From Gaetbulibacter saemankumensis DSM 17032 (GTDB taxonomy: Bacteria; Bacteroidota; Bacteroidia; Flavobacteriales; Flavobacteriaceae), in NCBI RefSeq assembly GCF_000425645.1, contig NZ_AUDV01000007.1, positions 218,376 through 282,375 of the forward strand: a stretch of 64,000 bases of DNA, read 5' to 3'. This document shows positions 18,100-28,195 of the stretch, in pieces. The notes under the pieces were generated by a model that was given only the letters and a program-made list of their open reading frames with translations, was not told where the DNA came from and made no database searches. Within the stretch, counting starts at the first letter, position 1; each line of letters begins with the position of its first letter. The translations under genes were made by a program, and so were the position numbers.

Positions 18100-21000
18100 A
18101 TGAAAAACAACTTGTTAATTTTATTTCTAATTTTAGCCTGCCAGGTCAGTTGGTCTCAGGTAAAAATTAAAGGAACGGTTAGTGATGCTAACAAGGCTTC
18201 CTTACCCGGTGTAAGTATAATTGAAAAAGGGACATTAAACGGTGTTTCTTCAGATTTTGATGGCAACTATGAGATTGAGGTAAGTAGCACTAATGCTATA
18301 TTGGTATTTTCTTTTGTAGGGTCAAAAACCAAAGAAGTAGCGGTAGGAAATCAATCGGTTATAAACGTTACTTTAGAAGAAGATTTAGCACAACTGGATG
18401 AAGTAGTTGTTGTAGGGTATGGAACTGTTAAGAAGAGTGATTTAACGGGATCTGTTACATCAATTAAAACTGAAGACATAAACCAAGGTGTTAATGCTTC
18501 AGTAGATCAAATGCTCTTAGGTAGGGCGGCTGGAGTTAATGTCGTTCAGAATAGTTCTGAACCAGGAGGAGGTATTTCCATAAATATTAGGGGATCCAGT
18601 TCTTTCACAGCTGGAACAGAACCTTTGTATGTTATTGATGGATTACCTATTAGTAATGCTTCTCTTACAAGTGGGACTGGGTCAGGTTTCCCAAACTCAA
18701 GAACTTCAAGCAATCCTCTTAGCTCGATTAATCCAAATGACATACAATCCATTGAGATATTAAAAGATGCCTCTGCTACGGCTATATATGGTTCTAGAGG
18801 AGCTAATGGAGTGGTATTGGTAACTACAAAGAAAGGTCGATCAGGAAAGATGAATATCGAATATGATACTTATTTTGGTTTACAGAATGTCATTGGAAAG
18901 TTTGATGTTCTTACACCTCAAGAATATATGCAGGTCATGAATGATATTATTGCTGATGGAGGTGGTAATCCTGATGAAGAAGTAACCGAAATACAAAATG
19001 GTGGAACAGATTGGCAAGATTTGATTTTCAGAAAAAATTCTCCAGTGCAGAGTCACAACCTTTCCCTATCGGGAGGTAACGATAAAACAAATTATTATGC
19101 GGCAGTAAACTATTTTAATCAAGAAGGTGTTGTTATAAGTTCTGGTTTTAAGAGGTATGGGGGGCGATTAAATCTTAATTCTAAATTTTCGGATAAACTG
19201 GAAGTTGGGATGAATCTGAATACTACCTTTACAGATAACAATCAAGTTCCTGCACAATCTTTTGGCTCTAACTTGGATAATGGTGCTTTGTATGCAGCCT
19301 TTAATTATGACCCAACCTTGACGCCGTATGATGAGAATGGAGATTATCAACGACCACCATACCATTCTCTTGAGCATCCCTTGGCATTAGCAAATGGAAA
19401 ATCGTCTTTTACAAAAAGTTATAGAACTTTGGGAGTAGTATACGCTAATTATTATTTACTTCCATCACTTTCTTTTAAACTGAATGTGGGAACCGATATT
19501 ACAAATCAGCGAAAAGATGTATATATAGACAGGACGACTCTTGATGGTGCTGCTAATGGTGGTATTGGAACTATTTTTCAGGCTACCAATTCAAATTATT
19601 TAGTAGAGGGAACTGTTACTTTTGATAAGACGTATGGAGTTCACAAAATTACGGCTCTTGCTGGATATACCACTCAAAAGTTCTTTAATAAATCAACATA
19701 TTCAGAGGCTAGAGGCTTTCCATCGGATGCTACCGGCACAGACAATTTAGGGTTAGGAGACCCCACTCTTTATAACTTGGGCAGTGGAAGATCTGAAAAC
19801 CAACTGATATCCTATATGAACCGTATAAACTATTCATTAAAGGATAAATATCTTTTCACAGCAACGCTTAGGGTAGATGGATCCTCACGTTTTGGTGAGA
19901 ACAATAAATATGGATACTTCCCTTCGGCAGCATTTGGCTGGAAGATGAAAGAAGAATCTTTTTTGAAGGATATTGATGCCATAAGCTCACTGAAATTCCG
20001 AGCCAGTTGGGGACAAACAGGTAACCAATCCATAGGAAACTACCAGTCAATTGATACGTATGCTGCTGGGCCAACAGCGGTATTTAATGTTGGAGGAACT
20101 TCTACACAAATTTCTACCACAGATGCCAGTAGAATTGCCAATCCAGACTTAAAATGGGAAACTACTGAACAATGGAATGTTGGATTGGATTTTGGATTTA
20201 TTAACGGGAGAATTAATGGAACAATTGATTATTACGAAAAGAAAACGTTTGATATGTTGATTAATTTGCCAATTCCATCTTCAACAGGGTTTAATACTCA
20301 ACTTACAAATATTGGGAGTATCCAAAATAAAGGGTTTGAATTAAGCCTTAATACTAGAAACATACAAGATGGTGATTTTAGATGGTCATCAAACATCAAC
20401 ATATCTACTGTGAAAAATAAGGTTAAGGATATTGGTTCAATTGACCGTATTATTCAAGGAAGCGCAGGAGCTACCCGTGGATTTTTTATTACTGAAAAAG
20501 GACAAACATTGAGATCGTTTTACGGATACCAAATTGATGGTATTTGGCAAACAGATGATGATTTTAGTGTTACAACAGATAATGTAGCGCCTGGAGACAT
20601 TAAATTTCATGATGTTAATGGAGACGGTACTGTTAATGCAGAAGATAGGGTTGTGCTAGGGAATTCCTTCCCTGATTTTACATGGTCGTTCAATAATACA
20701 TTCGATTACAAAAATTTAAGTTTAGCGATATTTTTTGAAGGGGTAGAAGGAGTCAGTATGCTTAATCAGAACCTTGTTGACACCTATTTCCCAATTAATT
20801 TCAGGAGAAACAAATTTGCAGAACCTTATTTAAACCGATGGACACCAGATAACCCTTCAACCGTGTATCCATCTTTTGTTAATCCAGGAGGACAGGGGCA
20901 AAAACAGGCAAATTCATATACTATTTTAGATGCCTCATATGTTAGGCTTAAAACTGTTACATTGAGCTATAGGCTTCCAAAATTCACCAAGTCAATAGAA

Positions 21001-21162
21001 GATGCCTCTGTTTATGTTACTGGAAGTAATCTTTTAACCATCACACCTTACAAAGGAATAGATCCTGCAGTTAACCCTAATGGAAGCGCATTAAGTAGAA
21101 TTGATTATAATGCTTATCCATCAGCAAAATCGTTTCTTTTTGGTTTAAAAGTTAAATTTTAA
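18100..21162 (+). CDS. SusC/RagA TonB-linked outer-membrane transporter
   Basis: 1020 residues. Signal peptide 1-19 (...CQVSWSQ), a carboxypeptidase-D-like domain (about 22-100, KGTVSDANKASLPGVSI...), the TonB-box region LDEVVVVGYGTVKKSDLTG (about 101-120), plug (about 120-230) and a beta-barrel ending in a terminal aromatic residue (GLKVKF). SusC proteins import oligosaccharides across the outer membrane together with a SusD lid. Full length for the family. It is followed after 12 bases by its SusD partner. The pair stands apart from the enzymes of the region and is bracketed by duplicated OsmC fragments. Substrate unknown. Confidence 0.95.
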   Translation: MKNNLLILFLILACQVSWSQVKIKGTVSDANKASLPGVSIIEKGTLNGVSSDFDGNYEIEVSSTNAILVFSFVGSKTKEVAVGNQSVINVTLEEDLAQLDEVVVVGYGTVKKSDLTGSVTSIKTEDINQGVNASVDQMLLGRAAGVNVVQNSSEPGGGISINIRGSSSFTAGTEPLYVIDGLPISNASLTSGTGSGFPNSRTSSNPLSSINPNDIQSIEILKDASATAIYGSRGANGVVLVTTKKGRSGKMNIEYDTYFGLQNVIGKFDVLTPQEYMQVMNDIIADGGGNPDEEVTEIQNGGTDWQDLIFRKNSPVQSHNLSLSGGNDKTNYYAAVNYFNQEGVVISSGFKRYGGRLNLNSKFSDKLEVGMNLNTTFTDNNQVPAQSFGSNLDNGALYAAFNYDPTLTPYDENGDYQRPPYHSLEHPLALANGKSSFTKSYRTLGVVYANYYLLPSLSFKLNVGTDITNQRKDVYIDRTTLDGAANGGIGTIFQATNSNYLVEGTVTFDKTYGVHKITALAGYTTQKFFNKSTYSEARGFPSDATGTDNLGLGDPTLYNLGSGRSENQLISYMNRINYSLKDKYLFTATLRVDGSSRFGENNKYGYFPSAAFGWKMKEESFLKDIDAISSLKFRASWGQTGNQSIGNYQSIDTYAAGPTAVFNVGGTSTQISTTDASRIANPDLKWETTEQWNVGLDFGFINGRINGTIDYYEKKTFDMLINLPIPSSTGFNTQLTNIGSIQNKGFELSLNTRNIQDGDFRWSSNINISTVKNKVKDIGSIDRIIQGSAGATRGFFITEKGQTLRSFYGYQIDGIWQTDDDFSVTTDNVAPGDIKFHDVNGDGTVNAEDRVVLGNSFPDFTWSFNNTFDYKNLSLAIFFEGVEGVSMLNQNLVDTYFPINFRRNKFAEPYLNRWTPDNPSTVYPSFVNPGGQGQKQANSYTILDASYVRLKTVTLSYRLPKFTKSIEDASVYVTGSNLLTITPYKGIDPAVNPNGSALSRIDYNAYPSAKSFLFGLKVKF

Positions 21163-21174
21163 AATAAAAAAATT

Positions 21175-22629
21175 ATGAAAAAAATATTAAAATTGAATTT
21201 ATTCACCTTGCTTTTCATCATTTCGTTTTCCTGTAGTGATTCGTTGGATGAGAAAGTATATTCTCAATTAGCTCCGGGAAATTTTCTTGTTACACAGGAA
21301 GGTATTCAGTCAGTTTTATTTTCTGCCTATGCAGAAAGTTATTTAAATGGGTATTCACACCATAGTGTGCGAAATATTTTAGAATGGTGTACCGATATTG
21401 AATGGGAGACTGGTGGTAATGAAAACCTTAAGGCGGTTTTAATGATTGGTTTTACTTGGGACCCTACGATTGATTGGATGAACGGTGATATGTGGAGAAA
21501 GCCTTATAGAGGGATTAGAAATGCCAATACGGTTATTGAAAATGTTGAAAATGCTAATATTTCGGATGAAAACAAGGCTTTATATACTGCCGAGGCGCGA
21601 TTTGTTAGGGCTTTAGCTTATAACTATTTGTATTCTTGGTTTGGACCTGTTCCCTTAAGAACAAGTTCAGCAGACGAGCTTCAGCTTGCAAGAGCTACTG
21701 ATGATGAAATGAAAACGTTCATTGAGTCTGAATTATTGGCAGCTTTACCAAATGTGCCAGATCCTGGTCAGGAAGCTGCAGGAGGGAGAGCTAATAAAGG
21801 GATGGTTCAGGCATTGCTTACAAAGTTTTACTTAAATACAAAGCAATGGCAAAAAGCAGCTGATATGGCTCAAAACATCATAAACATGGGAGTTTATTCT
21901 TTGTATCCTGATTATGCAATGATGTTCCGCGTTGAGAATGAGATAAATAGTGAATTCATACTTTCATATCCACAAATAGCAGCTGGCCCTGGATGTAATT
22001 ACATGCCAGGAGCGTTTCCTCCTGGGTTTAATTACCATGAACCTACTGGGCTTATGTTTAATTCTGCATGGAGGAACTGGGCAGCACAGTATAGATTGTA
22101 TGATAGCTTTTATAATTCATTTGAGTCAGGTGATTTGAGAAAAAACCTGATTATTGATGAGTATGTCAATAAGAAGGGAGTTACGAAGTCATTATTGAAT
22201 AATAATAACACAAGATCGTTTAAATACTGGCCTGACCCAAATGGCGCTGGCAGTGAGCATGGCAATGATATAGCAGCTATAAGATATGCAGATATCTTGT
22301 TATCTAGGGCAGAAGCCCTTAATGAACTCAATGGACCAAATCAGCAGTCAATTGATTTGATTAATGAAGTAAGGGACAGGGCAGGATTGACAGATTTAAG
22401 CTTGGCAAGTTTTACATCAAAGGATGAATTAAGATCTCATCTTTTGAATGAACGTGCTTGGGAATTTTATTCTGAAGCATTAAGAAGAGAAGATCAAATT
22501 AGAATGGGAACTTTCATTTCATCAGCTGTGTCAAGAGGAAAACCTGCTAAATCCACTCATGTTCTTTTTCCTATTCCACAGCCTGCTATGGATGCGAATC
22601 CCTTATTGGTACAAAATCCTGGATATTAG
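21175..22629 (+). CDS. SusD/RagB surface glycan-binding lipoprotein
   Basis: 484 residues. Lipoprotein signal with lipid-modified C20 (IISFSCSD), then SusD N-terminal domain (about 25-200, containing NANTVIENV and RALAYNYLYSWFGPVPL) and C-terminal RagB/SusD domain (about 260-484, with ADILLSRAEALNEL and INEVRDRAGL). Forms the hinged lid on the SusC barrel and binds glycan outside the cell. Twelve bases after susC and followed by a strong hairpin, so the pair is a two-gene operon. Confidence 0.95.
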   Translation: MKKILKLNLFTLLFIISFSCSDSLDEKVYSQLAPGNFLVTQEGIQSVLFSAYAESYLNGYSHHSVRNILEWCTDIEWETGGNENLKAVLMIGFTWDPTIDWMNGDMWRKPYRGIRNANTVIENVENANISDENKALYTAEARFVRALAYNYLYSWFGPVPLRTSSADELQLARATDDEMKTFIESELLAALPNVPDPGQEAAGGRANKGMVQALLTKFYLNTKQWQKAADMAQNIINMGVYSLYPDYAMMFRVENEINSEFILSYPQIAAGPGCNYMPGAFPPGFNYHEPTGLMFNSAWRNWAAQYRLYDSFYNSFESGDLRKNLIIDEYVNKKGVTKSLLNNNNTRSFKYWPDPNGAGSEHGNDIAAIRYADILLSRAEALNELNGPNQQSIDLINEVRDRAGLTDLSLASFTSKDELRSHLLNERAWEFYSEALRREDQIRMGTFISSAVSRGKPAKSTHVLFPIPQPAMDANPLLVQNPGY

Positions 22630-22690
22630 ATTACAGATTTTAATAAGCAAATTGTTTTTAATGAAGTGTTTGAGTTAGTCTTTGTCTTTG

Positions 22691-22721
22691 TTTTACAGCC
22701 ATTTTACTAATGGCTGTAAAA
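22691..22721 (+). terminator. Hairpin after susD
   Basis: TTTTACAGCCATT (22691-22703) and AATGGCTGTAAAA (22709-22721) form a perfect 13-bp stem with a 5-nt loop. No T run follows, but the position 62 bases after the susD stop fits transcript-end formation. Confidence 0.6.
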
Positions 22722-22747
22722 ATGAGGACATATCACCAGAAAAGAAG

Positions 22748-22962
22748 ATTAATTTAACACTGTAAGCACCATATAAAACCCCTATTTATAGGGGTTTTTG
22801 CTTTTTAGCTTCATACAGATTCTATTACTGCATCCACCTCTGTTGCATCCACCAAAGTTTGGTAAACCACACAATACCTCGCGGTTAATTTTAGCAGCCT
22901 TTCTATCCTTTCGGAAGTGTTCAGTTAAAAATTTAAATGTACTTTTTTAAAACCAATTTGTG
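22748..22962. repeat. Second copy of the 0.2-kb repeat flanking susCD
   Basis: Aligns with 17398-17618 from a common ATTAATTTAACACTG start to AAAACCA(t)ATT(t)GTG, in the same orientation and 5350 bases away. It contains the C-terminal OsmC coding end and its terminator. Short indels and scattered substitutions show age. The intervening DNA is exactly the susCD operon and its control region. Confidence 0.8.
22775..22798 (-). terminator. Terminator of the OsmC relic
   Basis: AAAACCCCTA and TAGGGGTTTT form a perfect 10-bp stem with a 4-nt loop and flanking A/T runs, just after the relic's stop on the minus strand. A decayed version exists in the other copy. Confidence 0.7.
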
Positions 22963-23290
22963 CTTCTTTATCAATACCAAGGGTTCCTCGAAAATCCAAA
23001 TCGCTTTCTGCCTTTACAATACGTCCTTCAAAGTCACACTCTATAGCTGTAGCAACAGCATTAAGGGTAACGCCAGCACAAGTCACCAACGCTTCGAGAA
23101 GCAAATTTCCCGAACATGCTTGCAGTCCAGTTCCTCCCGTAGCAGGATGAAGCTCCGCCTCCACCATTGCCTTACCTGTATCTACTTTACATGAAATTCC
23201 TTCGCCTATTTGTCCACTTGCTTTCAACGTTATTAATGCCGAGCCAGCATCGTTGCGATATTTTTCTTTTAAGGGCGTTTGTATCTTTTT
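22811..23290 (-). pseudogene. OsmC-family gene, copy 2, inactivated by a nonsense codon
   Basis: Reads KKIQTPLKEKYRNDAGSALITLKASGQIGEG...SCKVDTGKAMVEAELHPATGGTG...CSGNLLLEALVTCAGVTLNAVATAIE...DLDFRGTLGIDKEAQIGFKKVHLNF, a TAA, then LNTSERIERLLKLTARYCVVYQTLVDATEVDAVIESV and a TGA. The reading frame is unbroken across the internal TAA, and copy 1 has CAA there, so one C-to-T change explains the stop. OsmC proteins detoxify organic hydroperoxides using two cysteines; candidate cysteines remain (CSGNLL and VTCAG). No start codon is left at the N-terminus. A truncated product ending at the TAA could still be made only if translation began internally. Confidence 0.75.
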
Positions 23291-23322
23291 TTAATCATCT
23301 GCTTTTATTATTTTCGAGCTTA

Positions 23323-23863
23323 TTTGTCTCCAATTAATGTACAGTCATTCAGCTTTGCCTGGATGTCCTTTAGGTAGTGAGTATCGTGCACCGATGCTGT
23401 TGACAGGTCAATACTGTGAAATATACAGCGTGAAGCTTAGTTGAGCCTTGGGCGGCGTAGTAGTCCTTGTTCGGTCATGTATATCGCTTTTCATTGCAAA
23501 TTCTAGAGAGCTGGCTCCTTGAAAGTTTGCAGACCTCCAAAGGCATACTGTCTACAATGAAAAAATCCTCAAACTCATTGAAACGGGATGCTAACTTTAA
23601 TCGGATGCCCTCGATATGGCAGGCCAACCTTCGTCTTCTTCTATTGTACACGCTGCGCTCTATCTTACCTAAAAGCGGTTAGGGAGGCTTTCTGAACAGG
23701 TCATTTCGCTATCGATGCCAAAATATTCTGCCGTCAAGCAAAGGCTGGTCAACTCTAGATCACTCAACTTTGGCTTTCGCCTTTGGTTGGGCAATAATTG
23801 TTCTTCCGATATTTTTTGTAAAACTTTCAAAATTCTCTCGTAAATTGCATTTAAGTTGTTTAT
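23323..23863 (-). pseudogene. Relic of an IS982-family transposase
   Basis: The minus strand gives, in pieces: NNLNAIYERILKVLQKISEEQLLPNQRRKPKLSDLELTSLCLTAEYFGIDSE; after a frameshift GKIERSVYNRRRRRL...IRLKLASRFNEFEDFFIVDSMPLEVCKLSRS; a TGA; PNKDYYAAQG and KLHAV; and after another shift ASVHDTHYLKDIQAKL...CTLIGDK. These blocks are the usual order of IS982-type transposases of Bacteroidetes. The start codon is ATA, at least three frame changes are present, and the C-terminus is cut off right before the OsmC relic. Inactive. Confidence 0.8.
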
Positions 23864-23953
23864 TTTTAATGTTTTATATTTAAAACAGGTTACTGTTTAT
23901 CAGTAAGATGAACAACTTTTTTCTTTTAAATCATAATGCACAACGGGTAAGTA

Positions 23954-26900
23954 TTATTCTCTATTAATAAACGCTGAAGGATTATCTCCAAATTGCTGTT
24001 TAAATAGTTTACTAAAATATTTTCGATCTGAATATCCAATATGATAGCAAGCTTCAGCTACGGTACATCCTTTTTCTGTAAGTAACTTTTTGGCTACCTT
24101 TAACTTATAATCCCTTATGAATTCTACAAGGGATAAACCAGTTAACGCTTTTAGTTTTTTATATATAACCGAATGGCTCATCCCTAAATGTTTTGAAATG
24201 AAATCGGCATTTAAGGCATCAGAGTCAATGTTTTCATTTATTAAATCGATTAAATTTTTAAGAAACGCCTGATCGGCATCATTTTTAGCCAATTCACTTA
24301 TTGTAACGATGTCTGCAGATCGAAATTTTTCATGAAGAATCGCTCTATTACGAAGCAAACTTTTTATTCTACTTCTTAATAAGTCTTCATTAAAAGGCTT
24401 GGTAACGTATTCGTCTGCTCCTGTATTGTAGCCTTCCATTTGTTGCATTACAGAGGCTCTTGCAGTTAGTAGTACTATCGGGATATGACTAGTGTCTACA
24501 TCTTTTTTTAGTATTCTGGTAAGGTCTATGCCGTTCATTTCTGGCATCATAACGTCACTAATAATAAGGTCTGGGGCTTCTTTTTTAGCTATATCGAGAC
24601 CTATTTTGCCGTTCTCGGCCTCCAGAATTTCAAATTCGTCTTGAAGGAACTCTTTGATATAGTCTCGAATGTCTTGATTGTCTTCAACTATTAATAGTTT
24701 TTGCTTTTCACCAGGCTCAAAAAGAGCATCATCTTTTTCTTTGTTTAAATGGCTTTCAACATCATAATAATTTTCTAGAATTTCAGAATTTAATTCTTTT
24801 CCACCCAATTCAATTGTATTAAAATGATGGTTGCCTTTCTTTAATTCTATTGTAAATTTAGTGCCTTTATCTTTTTCACTTTCTACCGTTATAGTACCGT
24901 GGTGTAATTCAATAATCTCCTTAACTATTGAAAGTCCCAAACCATAGCCTTTATTATTAATACTGTTCTTTATTTCGGTCTGATAAAAACGGTCGAAAAT
25001 TTTGGTGATTTTATTTGAAGAAATTCCAGTGCCCTCATCTTCTACAATTAACCGAACGTTATCTTCGGTATCTACAACCTGTAATGTTACTGAGCCATTT
25101 TGGTTTGTGAACTTAAAAGCGTTTGAAATTAAATTGTATAACACTTTGTCCATTTGTATTTTGTCAAACCATAAAGGGATCTTAGAGGTGTGGCAATCAA
25201 AAGTAAATGCTATGTTTTTTGCATTTGCCTGTTCCTGAAATACAGAAAAGGTTTCTTTGCAGAACGATACAAAATCTTCTTCTGTAGCCTTTATTTTAAT
25301 TTCGCTGCTTTCCAGTTTTCTAAAATCCAATAGTTCGTTTACCAAATTAAGCAGGTGCTTACTGTTCTTTTCTAAAACTTTAAAATGATTTGGAGTTTTT
25401 TCGGATGTGCTTTCACCTTCTCTTAAAATTTTGTTTATAATACCGGTTATAAGTGTTATTGGCGTTCTTAACTCATGAGAAACATTGGTGAAGAATTGTT
25501 GCTTAATATTATAAAGTTCAATATCCTTTTCATGGGATAATCTTTCAAATTCCAGATTAGACTTTAATTGCTCCCAAGAAATGATGTATTTCCTAAATAA
25601 ATAGAAAATTAGAATAGTTATTAAAAAATAAATTATATAAGCCCACCATGTTAACCAGAATGGTCTTTCTATTTTAATATTTATAGAATTGAAATTATCT
25701 CCCCATTCACTTCCGGAACTTTTACTTTTTACCTTGAAAATGTAGTTTCCATGCGGGAGGTTTGTATAGGTGGCTGTTACATCATGTCCTATTTCTCTCC
25801 AATTTTTATCAAAACCTACCATTTGTATGGCATATTCGCAATTTGTGGAAAAAGGGAATTGCATGGCCGCAAACTCAAACGTAATAACATCCATGTCGTG
25901 CTCTAAAGTAATTGATTTTGTTAGTGAAATGTTGTTTTTTAGGATGTCGTTTTCCCCTATAGAAACTTCTTTATTGTATAATTTAAAACTGGTAAATTCA
26001 ACTTTGGGGTTAACACTTTTGGGAGCTAATTTTTCGGGATTAAATACCATGAGACCTTTTGCTCCTCCAAAGTATAAAAACCCATTTTCATCTTTAGTAG
26101 CAGCATTAATATGATATTCTCCGGCTAGGTTTTCAAAACTATTGAAACTATTGGTGTCGTAATTATAATTGTAAATACCTTGCTTAGTACTAAACCAAAT
26201 TTGATGCTTATTATCCTCTACTATTGCTAAAACTGTTTGGTGTCGGATATTTTTATGCTGATCAAAGCGGTTAACTTGTCCAGTTTTCTTATTTATTAAG
26301 TTTATACCTTTTGATGTGCCTACCCATATGTTGTTTTTCGAATCTTTGAACAGGGATTGTACATAATTGCTACTTATAGTATTACTATTAGACTTAGAAT
26401 ACATAAAGCGTTTTGAAACTTGTTTAGTTTTTGTGTTGAATACATTAACACCACCACCATTGGTGCCTAACCATAATAGTTCGGCATCTTTTTGCATGGA
26501 TAAAATATTGTTACTACTTAAAGACAGGGTATCACTTTCATTACTTTTATAATGTGTGAAGGTTTGTAAGGATTTATTGAAGTAATTGAGACCGCCTCCC
26601 CATGTAGCAATCCATAAGTTGTGCTTTTCATCTTCAATAATATATCTTACATCATTGTAGCTGAGTGATTTTTTGTTATTAGCATACCTGTAATTTATAA
26701 AGTTTTCGGTAGCTGGATTAAAATGAATCAATCCATTTACAAAAGAGCCTAGCCAGTAGGTATTATCGTCCCCTTTTTTTATATACTGAATGTAGTCGGC
26801 ACCTATATGCTTTTTATGATTTTTACTATACCGTTTTTTAACTTTACCTTTTCCACTTAAAACTGATAAGCCTTTTCCATCTAAGCCTATTAAAAGATTA

Positions 26901-27997
26901 GCATCCTTAAGTACAGATAGGACGGGTGAGGGCACTTCATTTATAGTAGTGCCATATAAAAGTTGGTAATTTTCATTTTGGCTTAGTACATTAACGCCGT
27001 CCCAAGCGGTACCTATCCATAAATTACGGTTTTCATCTTCATAAACTTCGTATATAGAATTGCTAGAAATAGATGATTCCAACTGAGCATTGAATGTATA
27101 AATAATGAATTGACTGTCTTTAGGTTTTATAGTTTTGAAATTAAATAAGCCACTACCATCTGTTCCTACCCATAGATTACCAGTTATATCTTTTTTTATG
27201 CTTCGTACTATTTTTATGGTTTGGTTGCTAGGAAGTTCAATTTTAGAAAATTTTAGACTGGTAATATCAAAAATTAATAGACCAAAACCATTAGTTCCAA
27301 TTAATATTCTATTTTCGTCAATTCCTGATATAACATTTATAAAATCTGAAGTAATATCAGCTGGGGAAGTTATTTTTTTGAATATTTTTTTATCAGTTTC
27401 AAACATATTTAGACCTCCTCCCAAGGTGCCTACCCATAGATTACCATGTACGTCTTCATAGATACTTTTGATGATATTATTGTTAATAGAATATTCGTTA
27501 TTGATTTCATGGGTATAATTAATAAATCTATTTTCATCTTCGATATATAAAGACAAACCATTGTTAGTACCTAGCCAAAGATTACCGTGGGAATCTTCAA
27601 AGATGGTATTAATTTCATTGGAGGGAAATGATGATTCAATACCTTTTTGAAAAGTTACAAATGTATCCTTAAGAGTATTGTATAAATTAAGTCCTCCTGA
27701 AGTTGCTATCCATATACGTTGTTTACTGTCGATTAATAGGTCTGTTATATTATTTGATGTTAGATTGCTGTTTTGCTCATTGTATACCTTTATTTTTTTA
27801 CCGTCAAACTTGTTAAGACCGTTACCTGTACCAATCCATACATACCCATGTTGTTGTTTCACAATACTAGTTACTCTTGTGTATGATAATCCGTGTTCTG
27901 GACCAATTTTTTTGAATACAGGTTGTGTTTGGGTAAAGCAATTACTAGCAAATAATAGGATAATTATAATGATGTGATAACGACGTATTCGATTCAA
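23954..27997 (-). CDS. Hybrid two-component system regulator (HTCS)
   Basis: 1347 residues combining sensor kinase and transcription factor. Order: signal peptide (1-22), periplasmic double beta-propeller of Reg_prop repeats (about 30-690, with many LWIGT/VWVGT blades such as GYVWIGTGNGLNKFDG), Y_Y_Y domain (about 700-770), one membrane helix (about 778-798, WWAYIIYFLITILIFYLF), HisKA with the phospho-histidine in SHELRTPITL (about 841), HATPase_c, receiver domain with the phospho-Asp in SDVMMPEMNG (about 1150), and an AraC-type DNA-binding domain (about 1265-1345). HTCS proteins bind an oligosaccharide directly and switch on polysaccharide operons. It is divergent from the broken hydrolase, with a candidate binding site in the gap. 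Confidence 0.95.
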   Translation of the reverse strand: MNRIRRYHIIIIILLFASNCFTQTQPVFKKIGPEHGLSYTRVTSIVKQQHGYVWIGTGNGLNKFDGKKIKVYNEQNSNLTSNNITDLLIDSKQRIWIATSGGLNLYNTLKDTFVTFQKGIESSFPSNEINTIFEDSHGNLWLGTNNGLSLYIEDENRFINYTHEINNEYSINNNIIKSIYEDVHGNLWVGTLGGGLNMFETDKKIFKKITSPADITSDFINVISGIDENRILIGTNGFGLLIFDITSLKFSKIELPSNQTIKIVRSIKKDITGNLWVGTDGSGLFNFKTIKPKDSQFIIYTFNAQLESSISSNSIYEVYEDENRNLWIGTAWDGVNVLSQNENYQLLYGTTINEVPSPVLSVLKDANLLIGLDGKGLSVLSGKGKVKKRYSKNHKKHIGADYIQYIKKGDDNTYWLGSFVNGLIHFNPATENFINYRYANNKKSLSYNDVRYIIEDEKHNLWIATWGGGLNYFNKSLQTFTHYKSNESDTLSLSSNNILSMQKDAELLWLGTNGGGVNVFNTKTKQVSKRFMYSKSNSNTISSNYVQSLFKDSKNNIWVGTSKGINLINKKTGQVNRFDQHKNIRHQTVLAIVEDNKHQIWFSTKQGIYNYNYDTNSFNSFENLAGEYHINAATKDENGFLYFGGAKGLMVFNPEKLAPKSVNPKVEFTSFKLYNKEVSIGENDILKNNISLTKSITLEHDMDVITFEFAAMQFPFSTNCEYAIQMVGFDKNWREIGHDVTATYTNLPHGNYIFKVKSKSSGSEWGDNFNSINIKIERPFWLTWWAYIIYFLITILIFYLFRKYIISWEQLKSNLEFERLSHEKDIELYNIKQQFFTNVSHELRTPITLITGIINKILREGESTSEKTPNHFKVLEKNSKHLLNLVNELLDFRKLESSEIKIKATEEDFVSFCKETFSVFQEQANAKNIAFTFDCHTSKIPLWFDKIQMDKVLYNLISNAFKFTNQNGSVTLQVVDTEDNVRLIVEDEGTGISSNKITKIFDRFYQTEIKNSINNKGYGLGLSIVKEIIELHHGTITVESEKDKGTKFTIELKKGNHHFNTIELGGKELNSEILENYYDVESHLNKEKDDALFEPGEKQKLLIVEDNQDIRDYIKEFLQDEFEILEAENGKIGLDIAKKEAPDLIISDVMMPEMNGIDLTRILKKDVDTSHIPIVLLTARASVMQQMEGYNTGADEYVTKPFNEDLLRSRIKSLLRNRAILHEKFRSADIVTISELAKNDADQAFLKNLIDLINENIDSDALNADFISKHLGMSHSVIYKKLKALTGLSLVEFIRDYKLKVAKKLLTEKGCTVAEACYHIGYSDRKYFSKLFKQQFGDNPSAFINRE

Positions 27998-28083
27998 AAT
28001 TTTGCTATTAATTTAGTTGGTTTTATAAAAATGAAAAAATTAATTCAATTTAGAAATGATTCTGTATACTTTATTGCTTAAAA

Positions 28084-28121
28084 ATGAATTTGTCTAACCA
28101 CTAAAAACGAATCTTTCCCTC
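28084..28121 (+). promoter_or_regulatory. Tandem 15-bp motif, site 1 (candidate HTCS operator)
   Basis: ATGAATTTGTCTAAC at 28084 and ACGAATCTTTCCCTC at 28107, a 23-bp period. It matches sites 2 and 3 (29114 and 42166) and lies between the hybrid regulator gene and the broken hydrolase, 75 bases before the latter's ATG and 86 before the former's. The most degenerate of the three, as would fit a dead gene. Confidence 0.5.
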
Positions 28122-28195
28122 TTTTGGGATAATTAAAGGATAGTTTTAGTTGTTTTTTTAAATTAAACGATAATATTTATCGTAAATAACTAAAT

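Noticed and set aside
22925..23227. 100-codon frame as an intact small OsmC gene
   Set aside because: The ending coincides with a premature TAA inside the OsmC domain and the start lies in mid-domain; the other copy shows CAA at that place.
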